From Sesamum alatum (taxonomy: Eukaryota > Streptophyta > Magnoliopsida > Lamiales > Pedaliaceae): a stretch of DNA of 64,000 bases. The position numbers were made by a program, and so were the translations under genes. The DNA is taken from the NCBI GenBank assembly GCA_034509735.1, contig JACGWO010000003.1, positions 42,392,873 to 42,456,872 of the forward strand. The letters run 5' to 3'. This document shows positions 36,116-48,167 of the stretch, piece by piece. The notes under the pieces were generated by a model that was given only the letters and a program-made list of their open reading frames with translations, was not told the origin of the DNA and searched no databases. Each line of letters starts with the position of its first letter. The stretch's first letter is position 1.

Positions 36116-36423
36116 AGTATGAGGAACTAGCCCACATCCACAATAGATCATGATCCCCAAATTTGCATGCTAAATGCAAGAATCGAGAGGCAAACATTGC
36201 CTAAGAATGCAAGTCCAAACAATCTCTATGTTACAGGCACTCCCAAAGCAAGAGTAATTCTTAGGAGGTCCGAAGACATCGAATCTTGAACAATCACAAT
36301 CATCCATGTACTATGTATAATGAATCCCAAAGAGCTCCCATCATACTAATGATGGTGATCGTCCTAGATTCGAAGTCTTCGACATCCTAAGAAGTTTCTG
36401 AGAGTCCTTAGGATATAACAAGA

Positions 36424-38955
36424 CTAGCATCTTTCATCCCCCAACCAGTTGTCCTTCTCCTTCGGCCCCGTCGGCCCTTCCTCGCCGTAAAGTTCAGTAG
36501 GAAACAACTCTATGAGACTTTCCAATGAAAACCTGACAAAAAAGGGGAGGTGTTTGAGTATTTTATCCAGTTCGGATCGAGAATTATACACGACAGTCGG
36601 ACCCCATTCCCTCATGTACTGCAACCAGTGAGGTTCTTCGATCTCGTCTCCGAGGTACTCGGCAGCAACGATCCGATATTTTGTGCTAGAGTCCACGGTG
36701 TAATTGCTTTTAGCACAATCGTTACTTGCTCCGATGCCCAACTTTGTCGAGCCCTGAATGTAGCATCCCTCGTGAGGGAAGCTCGCATGGCCGCTTTTTG
36801 ATGCATATACGATCGGCTTATTTCCGTCGATGAACTCCAACTCCGACGCATCGAGCCATTCGCCTCCACTGTGCTCGGAGAAATACACGCTCCAGAGCTC
36901 ACCGTCGAAGTTGCTCAGCCGGAGCGTATAATGCTCCCAGTCACTGACATGCTGACCTATTTTACTGAAGGTATAGTTGAAAGCTCCGGCTTTAATGGTG
37001 GACGGACCGTTGAATGGGCAGAATATCCACATGGCAATATCAGTGAAAGTTCCTCCAGACGCCGGCTTCACATGAACATAGAGCTCTGCAGTTTCGATGC
37101 TACCCGATTTTACATAATCACTTCCATCATTATCTACCGGCAGATCGAGCCAAAACTGTCCGTCGTTCCTTCCGCCACCGGGTAAATTTGAGCCTTTAGA
37201 ATCGATGGCTAATCCCTTATCTCTCCCATCTTTGTACAGAAGAGCTCCATTTTCGAAAAACCAAGAAATGGATGATGGCAAGAAAGCTTCATCAGGATGG
37301 AAGTAGACCGTCGGCCCGTAATGCTTAATGAGTGCATGAACCTGGTCCAGATTCGGCATTGCAAGAAGGGACGAATCGAGGTTTTTCAAACAAACAATAC
37401 TCATGTCATTCTCAGCATCCTTGTCTCGACTGCAAAAGAACGTACCGACAGGAACGCCTTTGCAGAGCATCCCCCTTCTGCACGGTCTTGTATTCCAAAC
37501 ATAGAGCCGGCCCTTTGACAAGAGCGAATTTCTCTCAAATATGACCTCATTAACTTCACAACTCTCAGTAAGATCCTCTCGGACACATCTTACTTCTTCA
37601 AGATCTGGCTCTTCAGGCTCCATGGTCACCACAAACCCCGTAGGTTTATAGCCTTCCGGTGGACTTGGGAGCCATATATAACCATGTTCGTCGTCATTAG
37701 AACGTGAACTCCATACCAAAGTGTAGTTCAGAGGCTTTGCAAGAGCTGGAGAGTCCGATTTTGAACCCTGAGACTCGTCACTGGATATGCTTTTGGCTAC
37801 AAGGACATAGCCCCTTAGTTTCCGATCACTTAGCTGACAATAGTGGCCGAGGCTGAAATATCCATTGGGAATTCCAACAGGTTTATAGAATGTGACAGCA
37901 TTGGCCTTTCGACTCGACGAGCTGCAACTCCATATTTTCTCGAATTCAGTGATTTTAACAACTTGTATTTCTCCGAGGCAAATCTTCCCCGTAGCAAAAC
38001 CTTTACCTGTTAAAAGTTTTAAAACAGACTTGACAAACACTTGCGAGTAACTTCAGACTCAGGAAGACAACAATTTGAACAAGTTATAAAAGTTTTTATC
38101 TTAGGAAAAAGACAAGACGCCGGAGGCACGTTCAACATGCCAAGAACTAGAAATTCCAAGCCATCTTCTTCCTCTATCTTGGAGAATTGACTCATTGAAC
38201 AAAGAACATTTTACTACAAACATCCATAAACAGCAATCCAACAGTTTGACCACGTCCACACACTGAAATATAATAGTTTCTTCTTCTCCAAATATATCCA
38301 AGTGAATTTTTCTTACAGAATAAATTGTAGAATGATTTAAGGAAAATCTATGAATCAAATCTCTTTACAGTTAACATGGCCTTTGCCTGTACTCAAAATC
38401 CATGTCCAAGAGAAAAGTAAAGAAAGCAATTACTTTGATCAAACCATACTCTAGCCATGGAATCTTGAGGTGAATGTTAAACCAAAAGTGACGAAGCCTC
38501 ACACTTTCATATCACACACTGATATCACATCCACGCGTGTGCTGGATGCCATCAAGAATATGATTATCACCTCATAAGAAATCAAGAACAATGATACAAA
38601 ACAATCAAACTAGATTCTCAAGACCTTAACTACAAATATACCAATAATTGGTTAAAGTTTGATAAGTTCTCTATTCCTCTACAAATTCCCCCCTAAAAAA
38701 GGTCAAAGAAAGAAACAGAATTTGAAGCAAAGAAAAAGGAGATCACATAGTATATTACAGACAAATTCCAACACAAACAAGAACTCAATTTATGTGGGGA
38801 ACAAGATTGAATCTTTACCAAAATTTTTTGAGGCACAAACCTTTTGGCCATTGTGGAAGTGGTGAAGGCAGAGAAAAAGGCTCTGGGTCCTCCAGAAACT
38901 CTTCATAAACTCTTTCACAGCATGATGTAGCACAACACTCCCACCAGCCAAACAT
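36424..38955 (-). CDS. DUF946 / Vps62-like protein
   Basis: Plant-specific DUF946 (vacuolar protein sorting 62-like) protein of about 565 residues; members resemble Arabidopsis At1g04090 and have no settled biochemical role. Exon 1 is 38841-38955 on the minus strand (MFGWWECCATSCCERVYEEF onward) and exon 2 is 36424-38006. The donor follows ...QWPK, and joining gives QWPKGKGFATG, the family's conserved N-terminal motif. The longer frame that starts at 38040 reads through the intron and is not the true start. Conserved blocks include VGIPNGYFSLGHYCQ, YFHPDEAFLPSS, DWEHYTLRL, HASFPHEGC and the C-terminal WGPTVVYNS. Exon 1 is cysteine-rich. No signal peptide or transmembrane helix stands out. The name Vps62 does not prove a vacuolar function. 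Confidence 0.88.
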
Positions 38956-39253
38956 TTTTCCCCTTTTTATTCTTGAAAATATTAAAAATTAAAAAAAAAA
39001 AAAGAATAATCCGAAAACCCACCAAGAAAACAGTATTCTTTCTCAAGATAATGATCTCAGTATTTGCAGTACAAAGTGCAGAGTATATACATAGTTTTCA
39101 ACAGTAAATTAGAGCACTTAAAACAAGAAAGTAGAGTACTCCATTGTTGTTGGAAAGAAAAGATTAGAGAATGTATGAGGATTTGAAGGCTTGTGTTTGG
39201 CCAGTGAGAGAAGACTCCAAGTGAGTAGTTGGCTGAGAAGACGGCAACATGTT

Positions 39254-39296
<43 letters not shown>

Positions 39297-39478
39297 AAAT
39301 TTGGTGAGTTTGAAGTTGACGTTGTTATTAGTGAATCTGGTTGAAGACTTTGAACTTTTAATCCTTTGTCTTTGTGGGGACGATCTATTTGCCACTTTAT
39401 CTCTTTGAAAGTTAGATTTTATCCTCTTCAAGAATAAAAACAAGAAAATATCTTTTGTGAGTTAATCATATAAAATAT
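38956..39478 (-). promoter_or_regulatory. Upstream region of the DUF946 gene with GA tract
   Basis: 5' flank of the minus-strand DUF946 gene. A pure GA dinucleotide run lies at about 39256-39293, that is CT on the coding strand, 300 bp before the ATG. CT/GA tracts are frequent in plant 5' UTRs and core promoters. The transcript start is not known. Confidence 0.45.
39256..39293. repeat. (GA)n microsatellite
   Basis: About 18 GA units without interruption, in the 5' flank of the DUF946 gene. Confidence 0.9.
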
Positions 39479-39827
39479 GGATAATTATATTTACGTCTCT
39501 CATCTATGATCTATTTATATAAATCACTTATATTTTTTGTGTATTTTCAAAACCACCCATTATAGCAAAAAAGTAAGGATAAATTGGCTAATGATGTTAA
39601 CGTTTTTTTTTGGGGGAGGGGAGTGTATAATTTTTCAAAAAATAAGGATGGTTTATGTAAATAATGTTACATTTTCTTGGGGGTGGGGGTGTATATGTAA
39701 TTTTCCAAAAACAAGGATGATTTGTATAAATAATGTTGACGTTTTGTATGTGTAATTATTCAAAAAAAAAAAATTGAATAGTTTGTGTGAATAGACCATA
39801 GGCCAAGAGGTGTAAATATATCTCTAT
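39479..39827. mobile_element. MITE family B, second copy
   Basis: Starts ggataattatatttac and ends gtaaatatatctct, with internal repeats of 'gtttgtgt' and 'gaccatagg' as in the copy at 14486-14766. The target duplication is not clear. Sits about 0.5 kb upstream of the DUF946 gene. Confidence 0.5.
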
Positions 39828-40345
39828 AAATTATTTTGATTTTTTTTAATCATATATAGGGATTCGGAAAAAGGAATTTCATTGACATTCCAATTCCGAA
39901 AAATTATTGAGTTTCGATATATTTTAAAAAATAATTTGTAATTTTTATTATTCTTATCAAATATCCTTTTATTATATATATTTTTTTGAAGTGATAATTA
40001 CATATATTATTCGATAACATAAGGAATACATCAATTCAACCAATAAATCAATATAATTAAGAACAACAACAAATTATTATATAACTCAGATAAAGTGAAA
40101 CAAATACCTACACTTTATAAGCAAACTCATGACCTCAAACCTGTTTACGGGATCCAACTTTAACCAATACATTAAGACATCATTGCTTATTTTATTGTGA
40201 TTTATTATGATTCTTTTAGCATTTTCAAATAAGACTCTATGTTCTGTAAATAAAAATATTTTCCTCTTACTTAAGAGCATTAATACTATATTACGTTCCC
40301 AACTGCTATACGTGAGTATAATATAATAATTATATTTAAATTTTT

Positions 40346-40376
<31 letters not shown>

Positions 40377-41554
40377 AATAAATAAATAAATAAATGAATG
40401 AATAAATAGGACATAAGAAACTTGTACTGTTCTCTTGTTGATTCTTTAAACTAGTAATTTTGGCACAATCTATGTGTGTGCAATTTTTATAAAATATATA
40501 CAAAACAATAAATTAATATTAAATTTATAAAAAATTATGACAAAAGATGAAAAAAATTAAAATAAAAATAAATAATGGGCAAGTGGGAATTTAGATGACA
40601 ACTAATGGGGAGTGGAAAGTTAAATAAAAAAATTAAATATAAAAAAAAATACAGACCAAAAATAAAAGAGACACCAAAAAGTTGTTATCCGTTAATGTAT
40701 GGTATAGAGTTTTTTCAACATCAGAAGATTGTGGTTTTCCGATTCGATCTATTAATATCGATGTACAGACTGCATGATAAATAGATTGTAAACATGAATT
40801 TATGATTTTTATAATATATAGTATGATCGAAATTAAAATTATATACATTTTTTTTTTTCAGATCATTAGAAGTAAAGGATAAGTATAGTAATAACTATGG
40901 CATACACTCCACAAGGAGCACATGATGGTGGGATCCTTTGGGAGTTTTGGTGTCAAACAAAGAGAGTAGATAAGGTCAACAATACCCTAATTAATGGGGT
41001 AATATATATTTTTTTTAAATAATATGTGCATGTCACATAGTGATATAATATTCACGCGTATATTTTGTGCGATCTCATTTTTTTTTTAATAAATTTAAAA
41101 GTGAACACATTTCACTGTTCACTTACTAATGTGACATTAATAATATGTGATGGAAGTGCGATAGAAAATTCATAGCAAATTAATGGGGGAGCTATAATTA
41201 GTACTAGTAATTTATGGTACATTTTCCGTGTATGCATAATTTTATGATATTTATTTAAAATATAATATTTATATGTTTTATTTAATAAATTATATACAAA
41301 ATAAAAGATTAGATTTGTAAGATAGTGGTGATAACAAAAATTGCATGATTCTTTATTTTAAAAAAAGAAATAACTATAAGAAAATAGTGGGGAGTGAGAA
41401 GTTAGAAAAAATAAATGAAAAAATTAAATTAATATTAAAACAAATGAAATAGCAAAAAAAAAAAAAAAAAAAATACCAAAAGGGTGTTCTCCTTAATAAT
41501 AAAGTATAGATACTTTTTTTAGCAGCCTACATTTATGAAAATCTATTTTTATGT
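39828..41554. other. AT-rich intergenic DNA
   Basis: No gene recognised. A TAA/AATA compound microsatellite occupies about 40347-40408. Short frames here are chance frames in AT-rich DNA. Confidence 0.6.
40347..40408. repeat. (TAA)n(AATA)n microsatellite
   Basis: A trinucleotide run followed by an AAAT tetranucleotide run, with minor GAAT variants at the right end. Confidence 0.85.
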
Positions 41555-42010
41555 AGAGTAAATTACAACTACATTCCTTGATGTTTGGCATAATTATTAA
41601 TAAACACTTTGAAAAATTACAAAACACCCTCGTCAAATGAAAAATAATTATGTAGCCCCAAACGAGGAGGTGAAAATTACTAATTTATACTTGTTGATTT
41701 TCTTTATAATTTTAAAAAATATTTAAAAGAATATATAAAAAAAAATCCGAGGGTAGGTAAAAAAGTAAATAATTCATAGAACATAAAAATATACTAGAAA
41801 ATTTTAACGAATGTATAAAATTATAATTTATAATTTAAAAGGGTATTTTGGGAATTTCACCATAAAAACTGGGTGGAAGCCTAACGAGGCTAGCATAATG
41901 GCTCATTGTTAGAAAAACGTTAAAATCAGGGAAGAATGTTCATTTTCATAATAACAAGGATGTATTAACAATTATGCCAAATCTTAGGAGATGTCGCTAT
42001 AATTTACCTT
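41555..42010. mobile_element. MITE family A, third copy
   Basis: Left end agagtaaattacaactac, right end ctataatttacc, with the family phrases 'tttggcataatta' and 'aattatgccaaa' in inverted order. More diverged than the copies at 3963 and 15208, and the target duplication is not clear. Confidence 0.55.
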
Positions 42011-43421
42011 TTAATATATATAATTTTAGATAATTTATCATTGGCCACCAAAAATCTAGTTATTTGATGCGGATACAAAAAGTTGAATAGAGGAAAGTAA
42101 GAACTAAGCACAATTTTACCAAATTCAAAGTGTCTTTCTTCTCAATATATCTTGGTATTTATAGGCCTTCCTCCAAGGATGATAATAATTTTGTAGTTAA
42201 TGCATTTAGATGAAATTTCCCTATTATCCCTAATTGAATACTATTGACGTGGTCCTAACTTTTTCTCCTTATAATTGGTCAATATCCAATTAATTTAAAT
42301 AAAATTACATTAAATGAGTGGCAACAATTAAGGATTACATTACTTTTTTTTTATTATATTAATATTTAATTCCCTCGTCATTATACTTTTCAAATTCCAA
42401 CTTCGATAGAAATTATACATCAAGGGCCATCATCAAGCATGCCTTCCTATGATTATGGTTGATTGAAAATGGCTTATTTCCTAAGGTAAAAACCCATACA
42501 TTATTTGATTTTTTATTTTATTTTCTCAAGTAATTATATGATGATTTACATATTTTGGTATGCAATCTTAATTTATTTCTTTTTATATTTTTATTGTGTG
42601 GATAATATCTAAGTTAGTTTGTTTTTCTTCATATCTAAACTATATAAAACATAAAGTTTTTTTTTTTTTTTAAAACTTATAAACGGTAGTTTGGACACGA
42701 CGACACCAATTTTTTGTTGTATTGATAATAATTAAGTTTTCTTTTCTTTATTCTTTTTTGTGAAATGTGATGTATTGGTTTATATAATTTATTCATATTT
42801 ATGATATATTTTAAATCGTGAACGATTATTTATTATATACACGCCGAAACAGCATGCCACAACTCTCAATGTCAAATGAAATAGAAAATTCCCCGCAATT
42901 TGAAGCAGAAAACTCAATTCCCTTTTGATTTGACTCATAGACCTTTTGAAACTGAATTCGAATAAGAATTTCTCATGATATTATCTTTTCCGTCCTTTTT
43001 GCGCACCACGAATTCAATTGCTTATCCAGCAAAGATAATACAGATTAATTTACCATTGCGATGAAGCGTATTAGAATTATTGCGGATTGAGTTGAATCGA
43101 GGGTAGGGGACTATCAGCATAGCAACCCGAAAATGTGGTAAACCATCCAGGAGTAACCGAAAACTCCTATTTGCTTTACCAAATAACACTACTTTTCATT
43201 CCCTGTCTTGCCAGCCTCAGGCCACCTGATCACAACCAAAATTCCCCGGAGAAAACAAGAAAAAAGACCAAATTCCTCTCTGCCCGCCCGAATCTCTATC
43301 TCTCACATCTCAAAATCCGTGCCCTCGGCCCGATTGGGAGTCCCTGCTCGTCGTCCTGGCACAGGCCAAAGACGACGAGTGGATGCTAGCTGGTTTACAT
43401 ATTTAATATTAATTCAATTTC
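42011..43421 (+). other. Intergenic DNA and leader of the first C2 gene
   Basis: No gene recognised. The 42060-42420 part has a TATA-like 'tatttatagg' at about 42158 and might be an old LTR fragment, but no partner was seen. The last 300 bp (43120-43421) are GC-richer and probably hold the promoter and 5' UTR of the C2 gene. Short ATG-less frames there (43135, 43208) have no family resemblance. Confidence 0.4.
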
Positions 43422-44600
43422 ATGTCGCGAGTTCCGTACCAGCTCCTGGAGCTGGCTATCATCTCAGCCCAGGATCTGGCATCCGTGTCTAGAAATCTGC
43501 GCACTTATGCGACCACCTGGATCAATCCGAACCGAAAACTCAAGACCCGGGTAGACAACCAGGGCCTGAACAACCCCACATGGAATGACAAGTTCATATT
43601 CCGGGTGGACGACAAGTTCTTGAATTCTGCGACATCTTCCGTGATGATTGAAATTTACGCCCAGGGATGGCTGCGGGATATCCCTGTTGGGTCCGTCAGC
43701 GTGTTGATTAGCAACCTGATCCCTCCTTCGGTCCGTGAGGAGAGTTCCAGCCGCCGGTTCGTGGCGCTGCAGATCCGCCGCCCGTCAGGCCGGCCTCAGG
43801 GGATTCTGAACATGGGGGTCTCCCTGTTGGACAATACAATGAAGAGCATGCCGCTCTATGCCGACCTCAATGCGTCGGCTGTTGGAGTCCGTGACCTGAT
43901 GGATGAGAAATTGTGCACAAACAAGGAAAATGATAACCAGCGGAAAGTTCATCGTCAGGATGGCGGAAAGGAATCGTCGGGTGAGAAGAAAATTCAGTTA
44001 TTGCGGACCCTGAGCGATCAGACGGATCTGACCAGGAAACAGGGCGGCGGAGGGAGGAAAAGAAAGGGAAGTTCAGTGTGTAACGTACCGTATTATCATC
44101 CAGGCTCCATGCTGAACATTGGTGGCGGTTCGATGGTCGGAGGTGGCTCGGTTGTTAATGGGGGCGGATCCTATGTGAATGGTTCTCAATGCAACTCGGA
44201 TTTGGGGCCGTCTCCGTCCGTGGTGGCGGCAGCCGTGGCGTGCGGGCTTTATCCAACGCAGCTAGGGCCGCCTCCAAAGCCTGGGAGCTCAGTCTTGGAG
44301 GATTGGACGGTTGAGGAGTCGAGCATGGAAGGGCTAAAATCCAAGATGGAGCGGTGGCGGATGGAGCTTCCGCATCAAAGGTACCAGAGGCTTGAGACCA
44401 GCAACAAGCGAAGGGAGAAGAAGCGCGGCCACCGGCGCAGGGAAACAGCAAAAGATGCCGATGATGGCCTGTTTTCGTGCTTCGGAAATGCATATGGTTG
44501 CGAGTTCACCATTGTTTGCGGCGCTGGTAAGAATGGGGGCAGGAAGAGTAAGCCTGCAGGGGGCTACACCAGCAGCAACACCGGCACTTCGGAATTATAA
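43422..44600 (+). CDS. C2-domain protein (plant CaLB-type), paralog 1
   Basis: Single-exon 392-residue protein with an N-terminal C2 domain (about residues 5-135), expected to bind membrane lipids or partner proteins. ATG at 43422 opens MSRVPYQLLELAIISAQDL. Conserved blocks: ISAQDL, TYATTWINPNRKLKTR, NPTWNDKF, DIPVGSVSVLI and RRPSGRPQGILNMGVSLLD. The loops that carry calcium-binding Asp residues in classical C2 domains read SRNLRTYATTWINP and QGWLRDIPVG and lack most of them, so calcium-independent binding is likely. After it come a basic linker, a Gly/Ser-rich repeat (about 230-255), a conserved SDLGPSPSVVAA block, an Arg/Lys-rich stretch and a C-terminal LFSCFGNAYGCEFTIVCGAG. Arabidopsis At1g04540/At2g33320 look similar by recall. 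A paralog lies at 62043-63266, convergent to this gene. No specific function is established. Confidence 0.85.
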   Translation: MSRVPYQLLELAIISAQDLASVSRNLRTYATTWINPNRKLKTRVDNQGLNNPTWNDKFIFRVDDKFLNSATSSVMIEIYAQGWLRDIPVGSVSVLISNLIPPSVREESSSRRFVALQIRRPSGRPQGILNMGVSLLDNTMKSMPLYADLNASAVGVRDLMDEKLCTNKENDNQRKVHRQDGGKESSGEKKIQLLRTLSDQTDLTRKQGGGGRKRKGSSVCNVPYYHPGSMLNIGGGSMVGGGSVVNGGGSYVNGSQCNSDLGPSPSVVAAAVACGLYPTQLGPPPKPGSSVLEDWTVEESSMEGLKSKMERWRMELPHQRYQRLETSNKRREKKRGHRRRETAKDADDGLFSCFGNAYGCEFTIVCGAGKNGGRKSKPAGGYTSSNTGTSEL

Positions 44601-45341
44601 TTAGATTCTTGAAAATCTTGATATACATCGGCCAATCGATATGGAATGCTAGAAAGTAACGGGATGTTATTGATGTTCTAGGAAATTTTTTTACTTGATT
44701 TAAATTTGATCAAATCAAACCAATTATAGAATAAGTATGATCCACTTGTCATGTGATTGGTCACTTTTTTTGAACTGTACGACAATCACACTGTAAGTGT
44801 ATTACAATTGCCATGTAATTGATTCAGGTTCGATCAACTTGATTTGGGTTGACTCCAGATGCTCTACATGATATATATATATATATATATCATGAAGAGA
44901 TTAGAAATAGGAGGGGATCCCTGATCAGTTCAGTGGAGAAAAATGGGGTAGATACGTATTTGTTCTGCCCCTGGAAATATTTTTTGTTCAGTGTTGTTTG
45001 CTCTTTTTGATTTTGGTTTTGATCCCTTTTATACCCCTTTTCTGTAAATGATTGTGAGTTGTGATTTAGAAAGAGAAAGAGGGTTTTCTGGATTTCTAAT
45101 CCAGGTGTATGTAAATCCAGGTTGAATTTAATTCACTAGTTGATTATTACAATGAATTCTGAAAAATTATTCTTTCATCATCAATCAATGTCTTGATTTG
45201 GGCTTACTTTCATCATTTTACATTTGCTTTTTTTTTTTTTTCATTTTATTATATTATAGCTCTAGTCTGTTTTTTTCTATTTTTTTGGTAACTTCATACT
45301 ATATATATATAAAGAGTTGTACATTACTTGATCAAAATATG
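44601..45341. other. 3' flank of the C2 gene and intergenic DNA
   Basis: Contains a TA dinucleotide run at about 44872-44891 and T-rich DNA near 45230. No gene recognised. Confidence 0.5.
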
Positions 45342-45792
45342 CTTAAATGATTTTTTTGTCCCGTAATTTACATTATTTGGTGTTTTTCATTTTTTGACCT
45401 TTTTAGGATAGCATTTTAGTTCTGCATCTTTTTAATTTTCATAATTTTAGTTTTTTTTTGCCAAAATTCACTTTTCTTGCCGGGAAAATGTATGTGCCTC
45501 TCACGTTACATTTTAAACTTAGGGTTTTTGTTCCTATTGACCCAATTCTACCAATATTTTTGTCCTTTAACTGTTTAGGGTAATATTTTGGTCCTGCATC
45601 CATTTAACTTTCGCGATTTCAGTCATTTTCTCGTTGGATTTCACCTTTCTCGCTGGTGGAGGTAAGCTCCAGCGAAGAACATGACTGGAATTGCGAAATT
45701 AAAAATATGTAGGACCAAAATGCTATTATAGAAAGTTAAAGACAAAAACACCACATGACCTAAATTATGGGATAAAAAATGCATTTAATCCA
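45342..45792. mobile_element. Fold-back element (family C)
   Basis: Left half and right half are imperfect reverse complements. 'ttgtcccgtaatttacattatttggtgtt' at the left faces 'aacaccacatgacctaaattatgggataa' at the right, and 'ggtcctgcat' faces 'atgtaggacc'. The RNA or single strand would fold into a long hairpin. No coding capacity. Similar phrases recur at 49335-49850 and 63535-64000. Confidence 0.5.
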
Positions 45793-45839
45793 TCAAAATA
45801 TCTGGTACAGGAGATGTAACTGTTGTTTTAATAACATAC

Positions 45840-46195
45840 ACATATTTGTAATTCGTTAGGTTTTCATCATATTTTTTGTGGTGAACTGACCAAAGTGCCC
45901 TTATGGATTATGAATTACAATTTTATGTATTTTTAAAAATCTTCTGGAATTTTTTTATGGACTAGGTGGACAATTTTTTTACAATTAAAATTTTCATCAA
46001 CAACATCTGTTTCTTTTACTATTTTTTTTCCAAAAAAGAAAAAGATACAACATGGGCAAAGTTGATAATTCCAAGCTTCATAAAAAGTTACATAATTTCA
46101 TTAAACATAATGGGATATTAATAATTTCTCAAATAACGAGAGACATTCTTAATTATGTCAAATATTAGGAGAACTTGTTGTAATTTACCAAAAAA
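45840..46195. repeat. MITE family A, decayed copy
   Basis: The right end (cttaattatgtcaaatattagg...gttgtaatttacc) and inner phrase (gttaggttttcatc, as at 15320) match family A. The left terminus is lost or altered. Confidence 0.4.
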
Positions 46196-46410
46196 ACAAA
46201 ATTTGACCACAACTAATTACCATTTTTTTTTATGATTTTAGCTATGATCAACATTTACTTTGGTTTTAACTGCGGCTAATATTTTTGCATCTATAGTAGA
46301 AAAGACTAATAGACGTTGCACATAGCTAATTGGTATTACTATGTTTTTTTACTTTATATATTATAGTTAACTATGACCAAAAATTATATTTCTTTAGTGC
46401 GATAGCTTGG
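46196..46410. other. AT-rich segment with weak CACTA-like end
   Basis: Read on the minus strand from about 46404, the sequence begins CACTAAAGAAATATAATT and contains repeated 'agctatg/ctatga' phrases. A similar start occurs on the plus strand near 47452. No second end pairs with it, so it is only noted. Confidence 0.2.
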
Positions 46411-46423
46411 CAAAATTACATTT

Positions 46424-46697
46424 TTAGTTCCATATATAGAATAAGGAGTTTAACACATTTAGTCCTCTATTTTATAGAATTTTCAAAATGATTCCAAAAT
46501 TAGAAAACTCGACATATTTAGTTTTCAATGGTCCCAAATTGAGAAAACTTAACACATTTAGTCTCTGCTTTATAGGATTTATAGGACTAAATGTGTCGAG
46601 TTTTATAAATTTTAAAATTATTTTAAAAAATCTCATAAAATAGAGGACTAAAAGTGTTGAACTCATATATTATAGGACTAAAAGTGTAATTTTACAT
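46424..46697. mobile_element. Short fold-back element (family C-like)
   Basis: 'aaattacatttttagttcc' at the left faces 'ggactaaaagtgtaatttt' at the right, and 'cacatttagtcctctattttat' faces 'ataaaatagaggactaaaagtg'. The whole segment is close to a perfect hairpin of about 270 bp. No coding capacity. Confidence 0.55.
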
Positions 46698-46858
46698 GGG
46701 ATAGCTACAGACAAGTCTTAGGCTCTAGAGTTTAGTCAATGTCCTCCAAAAGTCTCGAAGTATTCTTAAGGCCTATTCTTTTCCCGTATTATTTGTGCAT
46801 ACTAATATGGTTTCAAAAGCAACAAAAATTTTACCTTCTGAGTTTAATAAAGGGTTTA

Positions 46859-47988
46859 CCGGGGGAGGGGATTATTTTCATTTTAGTTCCAGTAAATTTA
46901 ATTGATTTTTAAAATCATTCAAATCTTTTTATTATTTTTCAATTTTATCCTTTCGATGAAATTTTGGCCAATTTTCAGTCAATAAATATTTTTTGTCAAA
47001 AATACCCCTAAAATTTTTGATAAAATATAAAAAATTACAAAATCATCTCCATGTTTTCTAAACCAATTTTAATTTAATCCCTTATGACAATTAGATTATG
47101 ATGACCGTGAAAATTTAATCGTTTGAAGGCGATTATTAACAGTTAGAGTTTGGCCCCTTGCCAAACATACTTCCTTATAAATATATGGTGAAATTAGAAA
47201 TAAAATGCACAAATCAAATTTGAAATAAGCAAGAAAAATTAACAAGAGGTTTGCAAGTATTCAATAGCAATTAGCCCAATTTTTGTGACCTATTTCATAT
47301 AAAAATCAGTCATCAACCATGTATCATTTCAACCAATTACTGATTATACTTTGATCATGACTTCTTCAAGTTCAACCAACAACAACGACATCAATGCAAC
47401 AACGATAAAAAAATACGTAAGATATGTCATATATATATATATTATGCAAATATTACTAGAAGAAATATAATATTCAACCATAGCTAATTATCATGGTAAA
47501 AAATAAATAGCCGTAGTAAAAAGTCAATGACTACAACCACGCAATGGTTGTTGGCTGTAATTTTTGAGAGCGTGGCTAATAAATTTGTCATGGCTAAAAG
47601 CCATGACAAAAATAATTTTTATGATAGATAAGTTAAATTTTTGCATCGATTTTATTTAATCATTGTTAATAATAATTATTTATTACGGCTAAGATCGTAG
47701 GCAATAGTAACTTTTTTTTAGTTTATATTCAATTTTGCCTAGCAACCTAAAAATATATAAGATAAAGCCATAACATATACTATGCCATAATAAACAAAAC
47801 CCACAAAATTTTCCTTTTATTTTTTGATTAATATAAAGAAAAGTACAAGAATGCCCCTCAATTGGAAGAAAAATTGATTGAAATCCCACCAAAAGGACGG
47901 AATTGAAAAATAACAAAAAAAACTTGAATGGTTTTGGAAAACAATTAGAAACACATGGACTAAAATAAAATAACCCCCGGGGGAGCCA
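46859..47988. mobile_element. Long-TIR non-autonomous DNA element, about 1.1 kb
   Basis: About 120 bp at the left (from ccgggggaggggattatttt) match the reverse complement of the right end (to aataacccccggggg) with moderate mismatch, including the inner phrase ttatttttcaatt on both sides. Terminal repeats over 100 bp suggest a Mutator-like element. No target duplication was fixed and no transposase frame is present. Subterminal 'catggctaa/agccatga' repeats near 47480-47615 may be part of it or a nested insert. Confidence 0.45.
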
Positions 47989-48167
47989 TCAATATATTGA
48001 ATTTAAAGGAATTACGGGGTGGGTCAACTTGAGGGAAAATTACATTTTATGTCCCGTAAATTAGTATTTTTGTGATTTGAGTTTCATTGGCTTTCAACTC
48101 ACTATATCGCGTTGCATAACTTTGAAAGATTTTCAATTTTAATCTGGCACTTTAATTGCATTAATTT

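Larger units (their letters stand above)
35150..36423. other. Intergenic region between convergent ATRX and DUF946 genes
   Basis: Holds the 3' flanks of two convergent genes. The stretch at about 35510-35620 (ggttaattactttgatccc...) resembles a MITE end fragment. Two sets of direct repeats follow (35769-35897 and 36024-36115). No gene was recognised. Confidence 0.5.

Noticed and set aside
42060..42420. Solo LTR upstream of C2 paralog 1
   Set aside because: Only a TATA-like phrase supports it; no borders, partner or duplication.
46404..47460. A CACTA element between two ACTA(A/G)AGAAATATAAT ends near 46404 and 47452
   Set aside because: The two ends point away from each other, so they do not bound one element; no target duplication or second ends were found.
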